Source: Bathynomus jamesi
Lineage: Eukaryota; Arthropoda; Malacostraca; Isopoda; Cirolanidae
Assembly: GCA_023014485.1 (NCBI GenBank)
Contig: JAJOZX010002704.1
Location: forward strand, 43,501 to 107,500
Length of the DNA stretch: 64,000 nt
Reading direction: 5' to 3'
Shown: positions 55,183-64,000 of the stretch, piece by piece
Numbering within the stretch: position 1 is the stretch's first letter
How the letters are laid out: each line of letters starts with the position of its first letter
Translations under genes and position numbers: made by a program
The notes under the pieces: model-generated
Told to the model about the DNA's origin: nothing
The model's input: the letters and a program-made list of their open reading frames with translations, nothing else
Database searches by the model: none

Positions 55183-56388
55183 GAAAAAAAAAAGAAACTT
55201 CATTCTCTATACATCATTAGTTATGTTGTTTCCTACCTATTGTCTACTGATACCTATCAACCTATCAGTCCATATTTTACGCGTCTCTATATTACGCACA
55301 CAACCCATTGGATTATGTACATGTAAAATACGTCCACATAATTTTTTTATTATTTTTTTTTAAGTGCGTTCAACCTTCAAGGCGTTCATTAGGCTTACAG
55401 TAATTAAATGCTCAAATTCGCGAATCAGCAGAACCGAACGTTTCTAAGATAAACAACATCTTTCGCTTTGATCCAAATCTATAACATATAATGTAATATA
55501 ACATATTATGTTGTATATAAATTATCTTGTCATGTCTCATGTACTTGTGTTGTACTAATAACCATATGTATAATAACCATATGTATAATAACCATATATA
55601 ATCTGACCATATAATCTAACCATATAATCTAACCATATAATCTAACCATATAATCTAACCATATATATATATATATATGAAAACACTGTAAGAATGGTAA
55701 CGACGTAATGTACTTCAATGAAACTATAATTGAATGTAATGACTTTATATATAATGTAAGAATGTACTTTAATCGAACTGTAAGGGACAATCATAAGCGA
55801 ATGGGAAGTAATCCATAATCGCAACCATAATTGTAATAAACCCAAACAAAAATGATATCGCCTTCAGAAATGAAGACGTGGCAAAAAAAAAAATATAAGA
55901 TTAGTTTTTGTTTTTATTTATTTTTTTTTATTTTTATTTGGAAACTTTCAAACACCTGATCGTGTTTAAAAGGGGGGAAACTTAACCTCCAACTGCCATC
56001 CCCAACATTCAGGCATATTTATACATGTATTTGTAAAATGAAGAACACTTCATTACGAGACTCTGCTTTGGTAACTGCGAAGAGACTCCCCTGGTTAGCA
56101 GCCTCGCTGCGGGGAGGGAGGTCGAACCTCTACCCCTGTAAATTCAGAGCAGTACCTGTATATTTTTAAGAAGTAAATTTACAGTAAGAGAAACTTTTTA
56201 TTTTCCCCCTCGAGTTGGATCATCGTCAGAGGAACTTAGTAAAGTAGATAAGTTATAAAGTATCAGAGAAAGAATTAGAAAATTATAGAAGAAAAGTAAC
56301 AGAAGAAATATCCGTTGCTTGCCTCCGTAACCAGAACCCCCCTGTCGAATCCGAACCGAAAAAAGGGCCATAAAGGGGGGGGTTAACA
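54726..56388 (+). repeat. LTR 4 of the trimer
   Basis: It is 1663 bp and ends GGTTAACA, followed at once by (TA)n. At the T-rich variant near 55925 it agrees with LTR 1 rather than with LTRs 2 and 3. Confidence 0.88.
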
Positions 56389-56403
56389 TATATATATATA
56401 TAT

Positions 56404-56440
<37 letters not shown>
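56389..56440. repeat. (TA)n(TG)n microsatellite
   Basis: TA repeats followed by TG repeats. They form the tail of the inverted SINE that follows and the right flank of the LTR-element trimer. Confidence 0.8.
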
Positions 56441-56442
<2 letters not shown>

Positions 56443-56583
56443 AAAGAACGACGCTTGTGTAGAAGAACGTTCCGCACAAGATGAGGAGGGAGAACGAACA
56501 AATGAAAAATAAGGTAACCACCCAGGAATCGAACCCGGGATCTTCCGATTGCCGGTTAGATATGCTATCCACTACATCATGGG
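56441..56583 (-). mobile_element. tRNA-derived SINE copy
   Basis: Read on the minus strand, a tRNA-like head (56583-56513) carries TAGTGGATAGCAT as box A and GGTTCGATTCC as a perfect box B. A body follows with CATTTGTTCGTTCTCCCTCC and ACACAAGCGTCGTTCTTTAC, then a CA/TA tail. The acceptor stem does not pair and the anticodon arm is degenerate, so it is a SINE head, not a working tRNA. It most resembles tRNA-Arg, with low certainty. Confidence 0.75.
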
Positions 56584-56667
56584 CCTCGATTAATCAGAAG
56601 TCGTAATTCTCCTACATACGAGCAGAAACCAATGCCTTGAGGGGGCACCTCCGCATGCCGTACATAT
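56584..56667. other. spacer between SINE copies
   Basis: It contains TCAGAAGTCGTAATTCTCC and GAGGGGGCACCTCCGCATGCC. No gene or element recognised. Confidence 0.4.
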
Positions 56668-56919
56668 ATATACATTTTAACTGCAAACAACACACAGTAT
56701 AATTAATGTAAAGAACGACGCTTGTGTAGAAGAACGTTCCGCACAAGATGAGGAGGGAGAACGAACAAATGACCGGCAATCGGAAGATCCCGGGTTCGAT
56801 TCCCGGGTGGTTACCTCATTTTTCATTTGTTCGTTCTCCCTCCTCATCTTGTGCGTAACGTTCTTCTACACAAGCGTCGTTCTTTACATTAATTATACTG
56901 TGTGTTGTTTGCAGTTAAA

Positions 56920-56929
<10 letters not shown>
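56668..56929 (+). repeat. palindrome of two inverted SINE tails
   Basis: The left arm (56668-56771) is an inverted SINE body and tail. The right arm (about 56816-56929) is the direct copy. The arms are about 105 bp with perhaps one or two differences. The 44-bp centre is the truncated tRNA-like head (CGGAAGATCCCGGGTTCGAT). It could fold into one long hairpin. The repeat family is the same as at 56441-56583. Confidence 0.85.
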
Positions 56930-56959
<30 letters not shown>

Positions 56960-57009
56960 TATATATATTCAAAAGATATGAAATTGGAGTTCAGTAAATT
57001 GCCGGTACG

Positions 57010-58815
57010 ATGATTTAAATATTTGCATACCGCAATTGCTCGTCATGAGAAGTCTGTGCACCATTTAGGAGCCTATGTTAATTACAAAGAGTTTGGAAAG
57101 GACAGAATTGATTTACAACTTGATAAGCAGAAGGAAACTGCTATTACCAAACGCAATGAAGAAGTAAAGAAAAACAGAGAAATCTTGAAGAGACTAATTA
57201 GGATAACATGCTTTTTTGGTTGCAAGAAATTGCATTTCGCGGCCACGATGAAAGTGAATCGTCTGCAAATCGTGGAAATTATAATGAGTTAGCGTTTTGT
57301 ATGGCTGATTTTGATGAAACACCGCAAAACCATTTAAAAACTGCCACCGTTTTTAAAGGATTATCGTCTACTATACAAAACAATCTAATTGAATCAATAA
57401 ATAGTTGTTTTTAATGAAATTAAAAACGAACTTAAAGAATGCGTGTATGTTGCTATTTTGCTGGATGAAACGTCCGTTGCGAGTTGATTTTCTCAACTTT
57501 CAACTGTTGTACGTTACGTTAATTCCAGTGGGGACATTTGTGAAAGGTTCCTAGGATTTACTGATGTCAGTAAAGATAGAAGTTCTCAAGCTATTTCTGC
57601 TTTAGTTATAGAACATTTAAAAGAACTTGACTGCTTGAAAAAATTAATTGCACAAACATACGATGGGGCAGCTGTTATGTCAAGTGAACTTAATGGTGTT
57701 CAAGCAAAGATTAGAGAGTCTGCAACCGAAGCTGTTTTTATCCACTGTTACGCCTACAAACTTAATTTTTGTTTTAAGCCAAGCTGTTTCCCATATTCCA
57801 AAATGTAATACATTTTTCTCCACCTTAGGAAGTTTGTCATCATTTTTTAGCAGTTATACAAAGCGAACATCATTGCTTGATGATATTGTAGGGAAACGGT
57901 TTTCGAAGCTTGCCCCTACAAGATGGAATTATTCTTCTCAACTGGTAGAAACAGTCAAAGAAAATAAAGAAGATTTAAAATGGCTTTTTGATCATATTCT
58001 AGAAAATCACAAAAATTTTGATGAGAAAACCAAAAATGACGGAAGAGGACTTTCAGCAGCATTTAAAAGCTTTGATTTTGACTTTTTATTACAAGTGTTT
58101 GCTTCAGTTTACCCGCTTATGAATATCTCTTCCAAATACTGCAAACGAAAGCTATGGATATTACATTTTATTCAATAACAATTAAAAAAACAATTACTAA
58201 ATTTCAAGAAATGAGAGAAAATTTTTTGATTATATCTGGAATGCAGTCGAGGAAGAGTGTGGCTCTCCATCATCCAGGAAAAACACTGATTTATCTCCCG
58301 AAACAATTTATCGACAGCTTTTTTTTTAATTTTAGGTACTATAATTATACAAATGAAGGAACGGTTCAAGTCCATGGACAGTCTTGAATTCATAGAACTT
58401 TTGGATTGCAAAAGATTTAAGCATTTTGAAGCTGAATTTCCAGAAAGACCTTTTCGATCTCTGAAAAATAACTACAATTCATTCTTCGATTTCGCTCGTT
58501 TGAGATCAGAATTAACTGTGTTATATTCTCACAAAAGCTTTGCCAAAAACAAGATCAAAGAGTTACTTAAATATCTACTAGCAAATCAAATGCTTGAAGG
58601 AGTTCCGCGAGTACATGGGTTGATGAATTTGGTTTTAACTTTACCAATTTCAACTTCATCTATAGAGCGATCTTTTTCTGCAATAAAAAGAATAAAAACT
58701 TATTTGCGAAATGCCCAAAGTCAAGCAAGGCAAGGGGGGGGGGGGAATAAGAACCTACAAAGGGCATTTTTTTTTAAAAATGATTGCGTCCAACAGCAGT
58801 CCAACTGCAGCTAAT
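57010..58815 (+). pseudogene. hAT transposase, ZMYM1-like, decayed
   Basis: Successive frames give most of a ZMYM1-like hAT transposase. The N-terminal region has HLGAYVNYKEFGK and, after a shift near 57210, LQEIAFRGHDESESS. Then come the DUF4371-type core with VAILLDETSVAS, AQTYDGAAVMSSELNGVQAK and LAPTRWNYSSQLVETV, and the C-terminal dimerisation domain with LVLTLPISTSSIERSFSAIK. At least four frameshifts, an in-frame TGA at about 57485 and a run of 12 G near 58735 break it. It belongs to the same broad family as the fragment at 1-789, but the termini were not identified. Confidence 0.82.
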
Positions 58816-59244
58816 CTGGAAAATTCCCAAAGATATATATTAAATAAATCCTGTGAGAATGTTAGAAAATGCTTCTGAAAATACAGATAAGCGTTGGCTT
58901 CCGGGCTCTGCCCGAACCCCGCTGGGGAAGTTACCGCTCACCCAAGGCCCTGAGCTATTAGGCTCGTGCCTATGGCACTCGCAATTGGTTTTTGTGCTGA
59001 TTTATGTTTTTAAATTCGTTTGCATATATATATTATATATATATATATATACTTGACGGCGGAGAGTCATCACGGAAGCTCTTCTTACGAATAATGAAAT
59101 GGTGTTTGGGGTCGTTTAACCGATTTCTTAACGGCAGGCCTCATGTAACGTAGGAGACCTACAACTCTACGTGGAATCCGAACTACGGTCGCTATATAAT
59201 CTGTACGCAGAGGACGGTCCCCGTCCAACTACTCTCCAGACTCA
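58816..59244. other. hAT 3' sequence, (TA)n and LINE 5' debris
   Basis: 58890-58995 is GC-richer (GCCCGAACCCCGCTGG, CAAGGCCCTGAG) and may be the hAT 3' non-coding end. (TA)n lies at about 59025-59052. From about 59060 the sequence probably belongs to the decayed LINE, but no frame is readable. Confidence 0.4.
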
Positions 59245-59606
59245 ATGTCGCTTAACATCGCTGATCTAACGAGAAGTGGTATTACGACCTGCCTACGACG
59301 TAACCCTCCTACCTGGAATTTGTTTTCGCTAGAAACTCGGAGGCTGTGCGGTCAACTCATCGAGGTTTACAAGCTCTTACACGGGTTCAACGATGTCGAT
59401 TTTAGAAGCATATTTAGTTTAAATGATAACTCAACTCGCAAAAATGGTTGGAAGTTGGATTTGAAACGGTTTAGCACTAGTGTGTGGGGAATTACTTTAC
59501 CTATAAAATCTGTGACACGTGGAACAGGCTACCTTCAGAAGTTGTGAACAGTTGCTCTGTGGATCAGTTCAAGAAAAGGTTAGACCGAATCTTGCACACT
59601 ATTTGA
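59245..59606 (+). pseudogene. CR1/L2-like LINE reverse transcriptase C-terminus
   Basis: This is the tail of a non-LTR retrotransposon ORF2, downstream of the catalytic domain. The recognisable pattern is ETRRLCGQLIEVYKLLHGF, NGWKLDLKRFSTSV and, after a frameshift near 59500, SEVVNSCSVDQFKKRLDR before a stop near 59606. The same layout (RRLRGDLIE...FKNRLD) ends CR1/L2/Jockey-type ORF2 proteins. It is 5'-truncated like most LINE copies. Confidence 0.7.
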
Positions 59607-59809
59607 GGGTGTAGGAACTTTTCTCTGGCATCCGTTGCCATTGGTACCTCCTCGGTATGGGCCGCAAGGCCTTTTGAGGTACTTCTTTTCCTCGTAACTC
59701 CTTGTAACTCCTCTTCTGAAATGCGCTTGAACCAGGTTCTAGATGCATCTATATACTCCGCTTTAAATGACTGATAAAATTTCAAATTCCATGGTTCCTT
59801 GATCTCTGA
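59607..59809 (+). other. LINE 3' untranslated region
   Basis: It follows the ORF2 stop and includes GTTGCCATTGGTACCTCCTC. No gene. It ends where a hAT-type terminus starts. Confidence 0.45.
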
Positions 59810-60725
59810 CAGTGGCGTACATAAGGGGGGGCGTAGGGGCATAGGCCCCCCCCATTGTAAAAATGATTACTACTCTCATTAAAGATATATGAAAAAGAAA
59901 GTTTCAAAACTCGATAACTTTGCAACATTCAGCACAAAACAATCTTCATGTCATATGGAATTATAGTTATTTTATGGTTACCAGGACATGTTATTAAGTC
60001 AAAACTCAAAAGCAATTTTGGCTGGCTTAGGAACGTTTATATATGTCTTTATACGTACGATTAATTTGTGCAAATTTAATTCTTTGCCCATAAATTGGAA
60101 ATAAAATACAAATGAAGCTTTCCAAGATGCAATTCATTTTGATTCTAAATCAATCATCAATTTTGAGCTGGCACACAAACACACAATATATATATATATA
60201 TTAGCGTTACCTCTTTTTTTCTACCGACGAGAGTAGAAATGTAGGTCAAAAATTAAATTTTAAGAGTACCTAAGAGACTGAAGTGAATAAAATTTAAACT
60301 ACATTAAATAGGCAAATCACGTCAAATAGCTTTCACCCGAAGAATATCTTATTACATTAAACGATACATAAAAACAATACAATTTAAAAGAATATGAAGT
60401 GCAATAAGAAGAATACAGTATATGAAGGCCATGCCGTTTCCTTGAAGTATAATTATTATGTACAGTAGACTTATAATTTCAAACAAAAACCTCACTGACA
60501 AATTCAAGTACGTTTTGTCGTAGTTCTGCCTCAGTTGTGTTAAGAGAAGTTCGTTCAACACTTTTGTCTATATTTTATTAAAACAAATTTGTGATAAGAT
60601 GTGCTTTCCTTACGTTTACAGTAGGTTCACTACCTTGTTATATATACACCAGTAGCTATACACTGTAATTTTATGTAAGCAGGTTTACTGTACTGGTACT
60701 CTAATATAAGCACACCATTGAAAGA

Positions 60726-60785
60726 GAGCCAAAAACTCCACTGATATACCTATGAGGTACCTATATATATATATATATAATATAT

Positions 60786-60820
<35 letters not shown>

Positions 60821-60838
60821 TAGTGGAGTTTTTGGTTC
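60726..60838. repeat. inverted repeat around (TA)n
   Basis: AGAGCCAAAAACTCCACTGA and its inverse TAGTGGAGTTTTTGGTTCTT flank about 70 bp that is mostly (TA)n. It could be a small MITE or a slippage-prone hairpin. Confidence 0.6.
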
Positions 60839-61218
60839 TTATACAGTCATAATACCCATTTCCCTCGAACTTTGCGTTAGTTTTCATCCGTGCTCATTTT
60901 TTACCCACTTTTTGTCACTTCGTACCCTCTGATTCATCAGAGAATCAGCTAGTACCCCATTAGTAAGAATTCACATAAGATACCGAAATATCAATAATAA
61001 ATGCTTTATTAAATGAATAAACAACAAACTACGTATGTAAATAAAATTAGGGTAGCTATAATTGTTGAATTTAGTGTGAGGGATGTGCCTGATGTGTGTG
61101 AAAAGTAATTTCTCAATGAGTGGAATAAACGTTTTCAAAATTTTTCAAAATATTCACTTGAATTATGTCGAAATAAATATATATATATAGCGTAATTTTT
61201 GTCCATTGCTTCCCATAC

Positions 61219-61255
61219 CTCTAGGGGTACGCGTACCCAAGTTTGAGAACCCCTG
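61219..61255 (-). repeat. solitary hAT-type terminus
   Basis: Read on the minus strand it begins CAGGGGTTCTCAAACTTGGG and continues GTACGCGTACCCC, a typical hAT MITE end. The partner end was not found, so its element cannot be delimited. Confidence 0.5.
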
Positions 61256-61630
61256 CACTAGATCCTACTGGCCATATTTACTATCTTTTCAAATTTTAAT
61301 CACTTACGCTCGTGTTAAGGTAGGACTCGGAGGGGGTTCCACTAAAGAGTTTAGAGAAAGCCCTTGTTTGCCTCATACAATTGTCATGTTTCTCGAATTT
61401 CACCGCGTTACGATTTTAATTAAAAAAATCGAAATCAAATTACTCCTACTTCATGCTACCTTAGGCTTTTACACACCCAGTGATTTGTTTTATGCTAGGT
61501 TAGGTTAACATAAGTTAACATAAGTTAACCTAATCTAATCTCAAAAAGTATTTCAAACGAGAAAGTTCGACCGATTTGCAAAATATGAATTAATGGGAAA
61601 AAGTGGCGTCCTATTGGCGCTACTTCGGGA

Positions 61631-61663
<33 letters not shown>

Positions 61664-61765
61664 TATTTAAAAAAATGCAGAGAAATATCAAACCTATGAT
61701 TTTATTTCGGGGGGCTGAAGCCCCCGTAGCCCCTCCCTGTCTACGTCCCTGTATATATATATGGG

Positions 61766-63646
61766 ATGAATTTCACAATTAAACACGTTAAACGAATGAA
61801 TGCTGCAAACTCACAAGGAAAAAAAAAACGATTCCAAGGCCTTTCGTGTATTCAGAGCTACACCTCGTCAGGGAATGAAGAGAGAAGGCAAGATGCCCAT
61901 AAATATATACAACGTACAATGGAGCCCACGCGTGTCTTCTTCACTGTTGCTCTTTTTACAACCATATTCCCTTCTCTCCGATCGATTTTTAGAAGTTACC
62001 ATTCTGCTATTGCTCATGCACATTCTATTAAGAACCAATTCGATTTCCTTAGGAAGTGTTATAGTGAAAAAGTCATCCCAAAATCCCTGCTTGGAAGACG
62101 ATACCGTATGTTGGACGATACACCGTTTGGTGACACCGAAAGAATTATTTTAAAGAAACATATTAATATAGCCCGCATCGAAGTGAAGAACGCCTTCAGA
62201 GAGTCCGAAGTAAGAAAGAAAATTTTTTTCTTCCACCGTTCCTCATGTGTGGAGAAGTACACTTTTGGACGATATTTACAACAACTTACGTAGAAGATGC
62301 AGAACTCACAACAGAAAATTAAACAATAGACTGGAGGACTTAATTCGTAATAGTTACTGGACTAAAAAAAGTGATTTTAGTAATATTGTTAACTTGTCGT
62401 CCCATGAGCTAGACTTCAATACGAAATGTGCGTTAGGTTTTGGATTAGGATTCTCAGTCCCCAAAAAGCCCAGCAGTTTACTGATTGCTAAGTCTTTCAT
62501 TAATTTTGAAAAACATAGTAATATATCCGAAAGTGAGGTGACTTTAGCCAAAGGTTGTGTGTATAGTGCTTTTAATACGAAGTATGAATCGAATTATCCT
62601 TTGAGGTTTGAAAAAGCCCAAAAAACACTTAAAAATAATGATTCATTGCATATTACTAAAGCGGACAAATCTAATTCGATCATCATCATGGACAAAAACA
62701 GTTATGTTGAAAAGATGAATACGTTATTGAGTGATCGCGACATGTACAAACCTCTAAATAGAGACCCATTGGAGGATGTTAATAAAATGTTTAACAGAAA
62801 ATTAAGAGAAATATTAAAAAATAACTATAATGGGCTTTCGCAGCAGTTTCTTAGTATCAATCCGTCACTACCATATCTGTACGGCTTAGTAAAAACACAC
62901 AAAGTTAATAATCCCATGAGGCCTATTGTTAGCTCAGTAGGCTCCGTGACCTATAAGCTATCTAAATGGTTAGTTAGTTTATTAACGCCGTTAGTTGGTT
63001 CTATTTCTAAGTCACATATTGTAAATAGCATGGATCTTATTGACAAACTGAGTTTCCTAATGACCCTAATGTCAAATTGGTAAGCTTTGATGTATGCTCG
63101 TTATTCACAAAAGTCCCTGTTGATGACCTACTTGATTTTTTAAAAGATAAGATCTCTAAATATTCTTTCCCTGTTCAACGCAACACTCTTATTGAGTTAA
63201 TTAAGCTTTGTGTCAAAGATTGTAAATTTCAGTTTGAAAATAAGCTTTATGCTATGTCGTTTGGATTGGCAATGGGAAATCCCCTTTCACCTGTACTAGC
63301 TAATTTATATATGGAATTTTTTGAAAGTAGAATTTTGCCTTCGATTGTTAATTTTAACCTGGTTTGGTACAGGTATATGGATGATATTTTATGCCTTTGG
63401 CCTAATAATTTGGGTGTTGACTTATTTCTTGGTAGGCTCAACAATTTAGTCCCATCTATTAAGTTCACAGTTGAAAAAGAAAATGATGGAAGCCTATCTT
63501 TTCTGGATCTAAAAATTTGGAGATGCTCTAATCAGTTCAAATTTGAAGTTTATCGCAAGCCTACTGATAATAACTCTTATGTGCATTTCTATTCTGACCA
63601 TCATCCCTCGATTAAATCCTCTATTTTCTCTGCTATGTTTCTTAGA
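61766..63646 (+). pseudogene. Penelope-like element PLE-B, N-terminal region and RT
   Basis: The first frame (to 62293) includes YHSAIAHAHSIKNQFDFLRK and IPKSLLGRRYRML. A shift near 62250 continues to LSSHELDFNTKCALGFGLGF, ITKADKSNSIIIMDK and SLPYLYGLVKTHKVNNPMRP. Another shift near 63070 leads to RT motif A (VSFDVCSLFTKVPVDDLL), motif B (GLAMGNPLSPVLANLYMEFF) and the catalytic motif C (RYMDDILCLW). The frame then reaches YSDHHPSIKSSIF and is cut at FLRA by a MITE. It is the same family as PLE-A. The upstream part carries the hammerhead-like motif. Two frameshifts make it non-functional unless they are sequencing errors. Confidence 0.88.
61831..61876 (-). ncRNA. hammerhead-ribozyme-like motif near PLE-B
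   Basis: Read on the minus strand: stem-I strand ATTCC, core CTGACGA, one extra G, stem II GTGTA/TACAC with an 8-base loop, core GAAA, stem III AGG/CCU with no loop (palindromic, so it may act as a dimer), U17, and stem-I partner GGAAT. The layout matches the short-stem-III hammerheads of Penelope-like elements. It is antisense to the PLE-B reading frame, which could reflect an inverted pseudo-LTR. The extra base and U at the cleavage position make activity uncertain. Confidence 0.5.
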
Positions 63647-63944
63647 GCAGGGGTGGGGAACCTTTTTTCATTGGAAGGCCGCATTTCATTTAACCAAGAC
63701 CCTATTAGGCCGCATTTCATTTAACCAAGACCCTATTAGGCCGCATGCTGAGTATTTAACATATACAGTACAACAAAATGTCATATTTTAGTCTACAATC
63801 TACATATTTACTAATTTTAAATCAAACTTGATAATACGTGAGGGTTTTTATAATAAATAAAAAATTCAGCAAGTAGGCAGAAGGCCGCAACTAGTACCCC
63901 AAAAGGCCGCATGCGGCCTTAAGGCCGCAGGTTCCCCACCCCTG
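63647..63944. mobile_element. 298-bp hAT MITE with 8-bp target duplication
   Basis: It begins CAGGGGTGGGGAACCTTTTT and ends with the inverted CAGGGGTGGGGAACCTGCGG. A perfect 8-bp duplication TCTTAGAG lies at 63639-63646 and 63945-63952. It contains a 35-bp tandem duplication (TTTCATTTAACCAAGACCC) and several GGCCGCA motifs. It splits the PLE-B coding frame. Confidence 0.95.
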
Positions 63945-63952
63945 TCTTAGAG

Positions 63953-64000
63953 CATTGAGATTTGTCAGTCCTAAATTTTTAGATTCCGAGTTATGCAATA
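63953..64000 (+). pseudogene. PLE-B coding sequence after the MITE
   Basis: The frame resumes with RFVSPKFLDSELCN-like coding, matching PLE-A (VVSPEFLDSELCN), and runs off the window. The GIY-YIG domain is expected just beyond the edge. Confidence 0.8.

Larger units (their letters stand above)
36677..56388 (+). mobile_element. non-coding LTR element, head-to-tail trimer
   Basis: Four long terminal repeats of about 1.66 kb alternate with three interiors of about 4.3-4.5 kb. Each LTR begins TGTAAAAATGAA and ends GGTTAACA. The interior starts GTTGGCGACCCTATAG, a plausible primer-binding site, and ends AAAAGGGGAGAGCAA, a polypurine tract next to the following LTR. TATATA flanks both outer ends, though inside (TA)n. 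No gag, pol or other conserved protein is encoded. This fits a large non-autonomous LTR retrotransposon multiplied by recombination between LTRs. The orientation is plus by PBS and PPT order. The family is unrecognised. Confidence 0.8.
59810..61751. mobile_element. candidate non-autonomous hAT, non-coding
   Basis: CAGTGGCGTACATAAGGGGG at 59810 and the inverted CAGGGACGTAGACAGGGAGG read from 61751 look like partner termini with G-rich subterminal blocks. The flanking octamers do not match, so the two ends may belong to different copies. The 1.9 kb between is AT-rich with no gene that I can support. Another hAT-type end lies inside it at 61219-61255. Confidence 0.4.

Noticed and set aside
36677..56388. 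A CRISPR-like or bacterial repeat array
   Set aside because: The repeats are eukaryotic minisatellites without unique spacers, in an animal transposon context. No cas-like gene was seen.
56513..56583. A tRNA gene on the minus strand
   Set aside because: Box A and box B are good, but the acceptor stem does not pair, the anticodon arm is degenerate, and the sequence continues into a SINE body that recurs at 56772.
60352..60561. A 69-codon frame with hydrophobic segments
   Set aside because: It lies in AT-rich non-coding sequence, with no homology recognised and no coding context.
59810..61751. A firmly delimited 1.9 kb hAT element
   Set aside because: The termini look like partners but the flanking octamers differ, so it is kept only as a low-confidence candidate.
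1..64000. A host protein-coding gene with introns
   Set aside because: No conserved host exon could be recognised. All recognisable coding sequence belongs to transposable elements.

Overview
This is an animal (metazoan) genomic window, most likely from an invertebrate and plausibly an arthropod. No host gene, rRNA or functional tRNA was recognised. Almost everything that can be identified is transposable-element sequence set in AT-rich DNA with many (TA)n and (CA)n tracts. The host group is inferred only from the mix of families (mariner/Tc1, hAT, BEL/Pao, Penelope-like, Polinton, a CR1/L2-like LINE) and is not certain.

Layout. (1) 1-13.3 kb is a deep nest. A decayed mariner (5' end at 13178-13100, start codon at 1170, reading left) is split at its start codon by a ~12 kb degraded Polinton/Maverick (1172-13099). 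The Polinton has long inverted terminal repeats, a broken protein-primed DNA polymerase B and several unrecognised ORFs. The Polinton contains a short mariner derivative (2138-6217), which contains a 3.7 kb hAT (2183-5850, 8-bp target duplication), which contains another mariner derivative (4776-5301). Two further hAT-type insertions lie at 11214-11435 and 12131-13001. (2) 13.2-18.5 kb holds an array of a 452-bp repeat in both orientations, a fold-back mariner (15948-17121) carrying a hAT MITE, and a Tc1-like element with an apparently intact transposase (17167-18444). (3) 18.5-36.2 kb is a Penelope-like element (PLE-A, minus strand) split by a mariner and by a BEL/Pao element (BEL-3, minus strand). 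The 3' LTR of BEL-3 is itself split by a second, composite BEL element (BEL-1 plus an inverted BEL-2 fragment). (4) 36.7-56.4 kb is a non-coding LTR element present as a head-to-tail trimer: four ~1.66 kb LTRs alternating with three ~4.3-4.5 kb internal regions packed with minisatellites. (5) 56.4-64 kb holds palindromic tRNA-derived SINE copies, a decayed ZMYM1-like hAT, a LINE tail, hAT-type termini, and a second Penelope-like element (PLE-B, plus strand) interrupted by a hAT MITE and running off the window.

The strongest candidates for new biology are these. The LTR-element trimer has an unusual repeat-built, protein-free interior. In both BEL elements an in-frame UGA at the same place, followed by CYA-ACA, separates gag-protease from pol and suggests stop-codon readthrough. 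The BEL-1/BEL-2 composite has a junction exactly at an LTR terminus, which suggests self-integration of retroelement cDNA. Hammerhead-ribozyme-like motifs accompany both Penelope-like elements. Nearly every ORF carries frameshifts or stops. Some of these, especially in the third LTR-element unit, may be assembly noise rather than real decay.
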